The notes under the pieces were generated by a model. It was not told where the DNA came from. It was given only the letters and a program-made list of their open reading frames with translations, and made no database searches. Positions 20,611-22,836 of a stretch of 22,836 nt of DNA are shown here, piece after piece. Positions within the stretch are counted from its first letter, which is position 1. Each line of letters begins with the position of its first letter. The stretch is from assembly GCA_021814355.1 (NCBI GenBank), contig JAKAIJ010000011.1, forward strand, positions 1 through 22,836. The letters run 5' to 3'. The position numbers were made by a program, and so were the translations under genes. This stretch comes from Acidobacteriota bacterium (lineage in GTDB: Bacteria > Acidobacteriota > UBA4820 > DSQY01).

Positions 20611-20805
20611 TCGTACCTATGTGATTTTTCTTGAACCACCCTTCGTCGCTCGCAGGCTCGCTCCCTGACGGGGGCGTCGGCCGCCCCCTTCAGCGGCCGC
20701 TGCACGGCCTGCTTCTCCCTGCCCTTGCGTGGGGAAGCCTCTGGGCGGGGAACGTCCCCGTTCCCCGCGCCCCTCCCCGTCGGATGTTCAAGCCTCTCGA
20801 AAGAA

Positions 20806-20830
20806 AAAGCCGCCCCCGGAGGGCGGCTTT
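20806..20830 (-). terminator. Intrinsic terminator of the tRNA-Asn gene
   Basis: AAAGCCGCCC (20806-20815) and GGGCGGCTTT (20821-20830) form a 10-bp stem with a 5-base loop. Read on the minus strand it ends in TTTTTCTTT, 16 bases after the tRNA CCA end: a standard rho-independent terminator for the tRNA. Confidence 0.8.
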
Positions 20831-20845
20831 CTTTCGGCTTCGAAC

Positions 20846-20895
20846 TGGCTCCCGGGGAGGGACTTGAACCCCCGACCTAGTGATTAACAGTCACT
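20846..20895 (-). tRNA. tRNA-Asn(GTT), 3' part only
   Basis: The minus strand has a full anticodon arm (AGTGA-CTGTTAA-TCACT, 20895-20879, anticodon GTT at 20888-20886), a variable loop, a T arm (GGGGG-TTCAAGT-CCCTC), the acceptor 3' strand CCCGGGA, discriminator G and encoded CCA ending at 20846. The D arm and acceptor 5' strand are missing: sequence past 20895 is unrelated. This is what remains on one side when an element integrates into a tRNA gene. A complete tRNA-Asn would be expected at the island's other end. Confidence 0.85.
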
Positions 20896-20927
20896 AAAAA
20901 CCAGCGTTGACCTAGTGACTACATCCG

Positions 20928-20956
20928 TTGACAAACTCTCAGCAAAGCCTTATATA
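20928..20956 (+). promoter_or_regulatory. Promoter for the island integrase
   Basis: TTGACA (20928-20933), a 17-base spacer, TATATA (20951-20956); a TATAAT lies two bases further on. The start would be about 105 bases before the integrase ATG, and the leader carries the repeated motifs at 20971-21033, so bound integrase could repress it. Confidence 0.7.
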
Positions 20957-20970
20957 ATGCGGTGTGCGGC

Positions 20971-21033
20971 GTTGACAAGGCGATGGCAATAAAAACTACG
21001 TGTTGACGCTCTGATGGCAATATGATGGCAATA
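20971..21033 (+). repeat. Direct repeats beside integrase (likely arm-type sites)
   Basis: GTTGAC-N5-GATGGCAATA occurs at 20971-20991 and 21002-21022, offset by exactly 31 bp. A third GATGGCAATA (21024-21033) directly follows the second. Two further GTTGAC lie at 20906-20911 and 20927-20932. Spacing and position between the tRNA fragment and int fit integrase arm-binding sites. Confidence 0.65.
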
Positions 21034-21067
21034 CGGGCGACCCAGTGACGAAAGGAAGGGGCGAGCG

Positions 21068-22243
21068 ATGGCGACAAAGGCGAGGCTTGCACTCACCGCG
21101 CGGAGCGTGGCGGCGATCAAACCAAAGCTGGGCGCGACCGTGCAGGTGGCGTTCACGGAGCCGCAGGGGCTCAGGCTCATCGTCTACCCTTCGGGGCGCA
21201 GGGCTTTTGCGGTTCGGTACACTTCCGAAGGCGGCGAACGGAAGCTCATCATGCTGGGGGACTACGGCGCCTTGACGGTGGACGCCGCCCGGAAAATGGC
21301 GCTGGACATTTTGAGCCGTGTCGTCCACGGTGACGATCCATCCGAAGAGCGCGCCACCGCCCGCGCCGAGCGCACCTTCGCCCACTGGAAGGAGGAGTAC
21401 ATCCAGCGCGCCAAGGGGAGAAAGAAGACCTGGAAGCGAGACGTGCAATACCTTGCCCTCGCCGTGGAGCTTTTCGGCAAGAAGCGTCTCTCCGAAGTGG
21501 CCGCGCGCGATTGCGACATCTTCTTCGAGCGGACCCGAGAGGCGCGCGGGGACACGAGCGCGAACCGAGCCTTGGCCTCGCTCAAGACGTGTCTCGGGAC
21601 GGCGTGGCGGCTCGGGTACATCGAGGCCAACCCTGCGTTGAGGGTGAAGCCTTTGCGCGAACCAGCGCCCAGGACGCGGGTTTTCTCGGAGGATGAACAG
21701 CGCCGACTGCTTGCCGCCGTGGCGCACCTGAAAGACCCTTCCGCGAAAGCGGGAATGGCGCTCTTGTTCTCTACGGGCTGCCGTCTCTCCGAAGCCCTTG
21801 GCCTCCGCTGGCAGGACGTGGACCTTAACGCGGGCGTTCTTCGCCTTCCGAACCCTAAGAGCGGCAAGCCGCAGAGCATCCCCCTCCCCGCGCCGGTTGG
21901 GGGCTTCCTGAAAACCTTGCCGAAAGCCTCCGCCTACGTGGTCGCCGGGAGGTATCCCGACAGGCCGAGGGCGGACCTCAAGGGGGCTTGGGGTGCTGTA
22001 ACCACGGAATCAGGCGTGAAGGGAACCGTCCACGATATCCGCCGCACGGTGGGGACGAACATCGCCAGCAAGTACGGGCTTGAAACGGCGCAGCACATTC
22101 TAAGGCACTCTTCGCCCAACGTGACGTGGCGGCACTATGTACAAGCCAAGGACAACGATCTTCGCCGCGCCCTCGAAGGCGTAGCCGAAGATAGCGGCCT
22201 GGACAATGTCCTTCCCATGAGGCCCAAGGCCGGGGGAGAATAG
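21068..22243 (+). CDS. int: P4-type tyrosine integrase of a genomic island
   Basis: A 391-residue site-specific recombinase. The N-terminal DUF4102-type arm-binding domain (LTARSVAAIKPKLGATVQVAFTEPQGLRLIVYPSGRRAFAVRY ... LGDYGALTVDAAR) is followed by a SAM-like core-binding domain and the catalytic domain. All catalytic residues are visible: Arg239 (STGCRLSEALGL), Lys264 (NPKSGKPQ), His322 and Arg325 (HDIRRTVGT), His347 (LRHSSPNVT) and Tyr357 (WRHYVQ). Integrases of this class usually target tRNA genes; a broken tRNA-Asn lies 170 bases upstream, which fits. GGAAGGGG precedes the ATG. It appears intact and points into the island. Confidence 0.94.
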   Translation: MATKARLALTARSVAAIKPKLGATVQVAFTEPQGLRLIVYPSGRRAFAVRYTSEGGERKLIMLGDYGALTVDAARKMALDILSRVVHGDDPSEERATARAERTFAHWKEEYIQRAKGRKKTWKRDVQYLALAVELFGKKRLSEVAARDCDIFFERTREARGDTSANRALASLKTCLGTAWRLGYIEANPALRVKPLREPAPRTRVFSEDEQRRLLAAVAHLKDPSAKAGMALLFSTGCRLSEALGLRWQDVDLNAGVLRLPNPKSGKPQSIPLPAPVGGFLKTLPKASAYVVAGRYPDRPRADLKGAWGAVTTESGVKGTVHDIRRTVGTNIASKYGLETAQHILRHSSPNVTWRHYVQAKDNDLRRALEGVAEDSGLDNVLPMRPKAGGE

Positions 22244-22344
22244 GGGATGACAGGGGACAACGGCGGGCCTCATGAACCCGCCGGGGCGCGCACTCCGGCG
22301 CGCCTGTCCCCTTTCCACCTACCGGAGCCCCGGCGGAGGCGGGG

Positions 22345-22761
22345 ATGATGGACAAACACGACGACCCCACCAGCGAGACTCCCAAGCCTGGACCGGCACC
22401 GGGAGAGACCAGCGGCCTACGATCAGCGAAGGACAGGCTCGCAAAGTTGTACGCGGATCTCAGCACAAGAGAAGCCGCGAAGAAAGCAAAAGAGGAATCC
22501 CGGCTGATGACCGCTGGCGCAGTTGTCGGCTATTCGATGGCGAAGAAAAGAGTGCAGGAAGCCAGGAAAACTGGAGGAAAGAACAGGAAGGGCAAGTGCG
22601 GCCCCATCCGAACGGCAATTGAGAAGATAGTGCGCGAAACCGGTGACAAGTCGTTCGATGACGTTCTGGATGCGTTGGGGGCCGAATCCTACCTCGGTAT
22701 TGAGATCAACGAGGAAGACAGGCCCGCCGGAAGCACTGTCCGCGTAGGAACAATTGACTAG
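22345..22761 (+). CDS. Hypothetical island cargo protein
   Basis: A 138-residue charged protein with a Pro/Thr-rich start, a Lys/Ala-rich helical stretch (LAKLYADLSTREAAKKAKEESRLMTAG region), a basic patch (KNRKGKCGP) and an acidic C-terminal half (TGDKSFDDVLDALG ... INEEDRPAG). I do not recognise it. A GCGGAGGCGGGG site precedes two adjacent ATGs (22345, 22348); the first is reported. It follows the integrase by about 100 bases on the same strand and has the island's lower GC. Possibly a small DNA-associated protein, but there is no firm motif. Confidence 0.6.
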   Translation: MMDKHDDPTSETPKPGPAPGETSGLRSAKDRLAKLYADLSTREAAKKAKEESRLMTAGAVVGYSMAKKRVQEARKTGGKNRKGKCGPIRTAIEKIVRETGDKSFDDVLDALGAESYLGIEINEEDRPAGSTVRVGTID

Positions 22762-22801
22762 GGTACGGTCCCATTCCAGCCACCAACTAGGACCTATTCT
22801 G

Positions 22802-22822
22802 CGCCTCTTTCTCTAGGAGGCG
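22802..22822. terminator. Inverted repeat after the last gene
   Basis: CGCCTC pairs with GAGGCG around a 9-base loop, about 40 bases after the cargo gene stop. No T run follows, so it is a weak terminator candidate. The window ends before another gene can be identified. Confidence 0.35.
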
Positions 22823-22836
22823 AAGCACCCGCTTCT

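Larger units (their letters stand above)
19988..20845. other. Gene-poor, hairpin-rich spacer before the island
   Basis: No frame here looks like a protein: the open frames (for example minus 20213-20542) lack domain patterns and good ribosome sites. It does hold many inverted repeats: AAAGGGG/CCCCTTT (20174-20194), a nested set at 20352-20424, AAGGCCGCC/GGCGGCCTT (20589-20610), GGGGGCG/CGCCCCC (20670-20688) and GGGGAACG/CGTTCCCC (20747-20766). These could be terminators, REP-like repeats or structured RNAs. Composition falls between chromosome and island. Confidence 0.5.

Noticed and set aside
1..22836. CRISPR arrays, rRNA genes, phage structural genes
   Set aside because: No regularly spaced repeats of CRISPR length, no rRNA signatures and no phage morphogenesis proteins were seen in any part of the window.

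Overview
The window is about 22.8 kb of high-GC bacterial chromosome, probably a metagenomic assembly. Host-like genes have GC-rich codon use, strong Shine-Dalgarno sites and frequent GTG starts. Protein flavour (DUF1579, SPFH, Acr3/ArsM, PilZ) would suit Acidobacteriota or a deltaproteobacterial-type lineage, but nothing here fixes the taxon. Two stretches have a visibly different, lower-GC composition: about 2.85-8.1 kb and 20.85 kb to the end. Both are mobile DNA.

Layout. (1) 1-2839, core-like: the tail of an unknown gene, a membrane-anchored M28 peptidase and a PLD-type cardiolipin synthase. (2) 2846-8424, a decayed integron. Three attC-like sites (2846-2884, 3473-3583, 4201-4327) each sit at the 3' end of a minus-strand gene or operon. 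The cassettes carry a conserved unknown protein, a MazF-type toxin with its ribbon-helix-helix antitoxin, and a DUF4145 protein. The C-terminal remnant of an integron integrase lies at the 5' end of the array (8110-8304) and is read in the SAME direction as the cassettes, the less common 'reverse integrase' layout. (3) Inside the first cassette is a 2787-bp transposon (5077-7863) with perfect 19-bp inverted repeats and an 8-bp target duplication. It carries an IS1-family-like DDE transposase plus passenger genes: a putative DNA-binding protein, a 100-aa unknown, a small unknown and a DUF1508 protein. It split the DUF4145 gene near its start; removing it restores one continuous reading frame.

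(4) 8462-19987, core-like: an SPFH/band-7 operon with an Arc-type repressor; a DUF1579 protein; a winged-helix regulator; an arsenic operon (arsR-acr3-arsC-arsM) with a promoter and an overlapping palindromic operator; PilZ; a RhlE-type DEAD-box helicase; a secreted clan-A glycosidase-like protein; proC; a small unknown; and a zinc-ribbon/membrane/pseudopilin-like fusion. (5) 19988-20845: 0.86 kb without a recognisable gene but rich in hairpins. (6) 20846-end: the 3' part of a tRNA-Asn gene followed by repeated putative integrase arm sites, a P4-type tyrosine integrase and a cargo gene. This looks like the left end of a genomic island that runs out of the window.

The strongest leads are the reverse-orientation integron remnant with its paired attC sites, the passenger-carrying IS1-type transposon with an odd leader (tRNA 3'-end mimic or 40-codon upstream ORF), and the regularly spaced repeats beside the island integrase.
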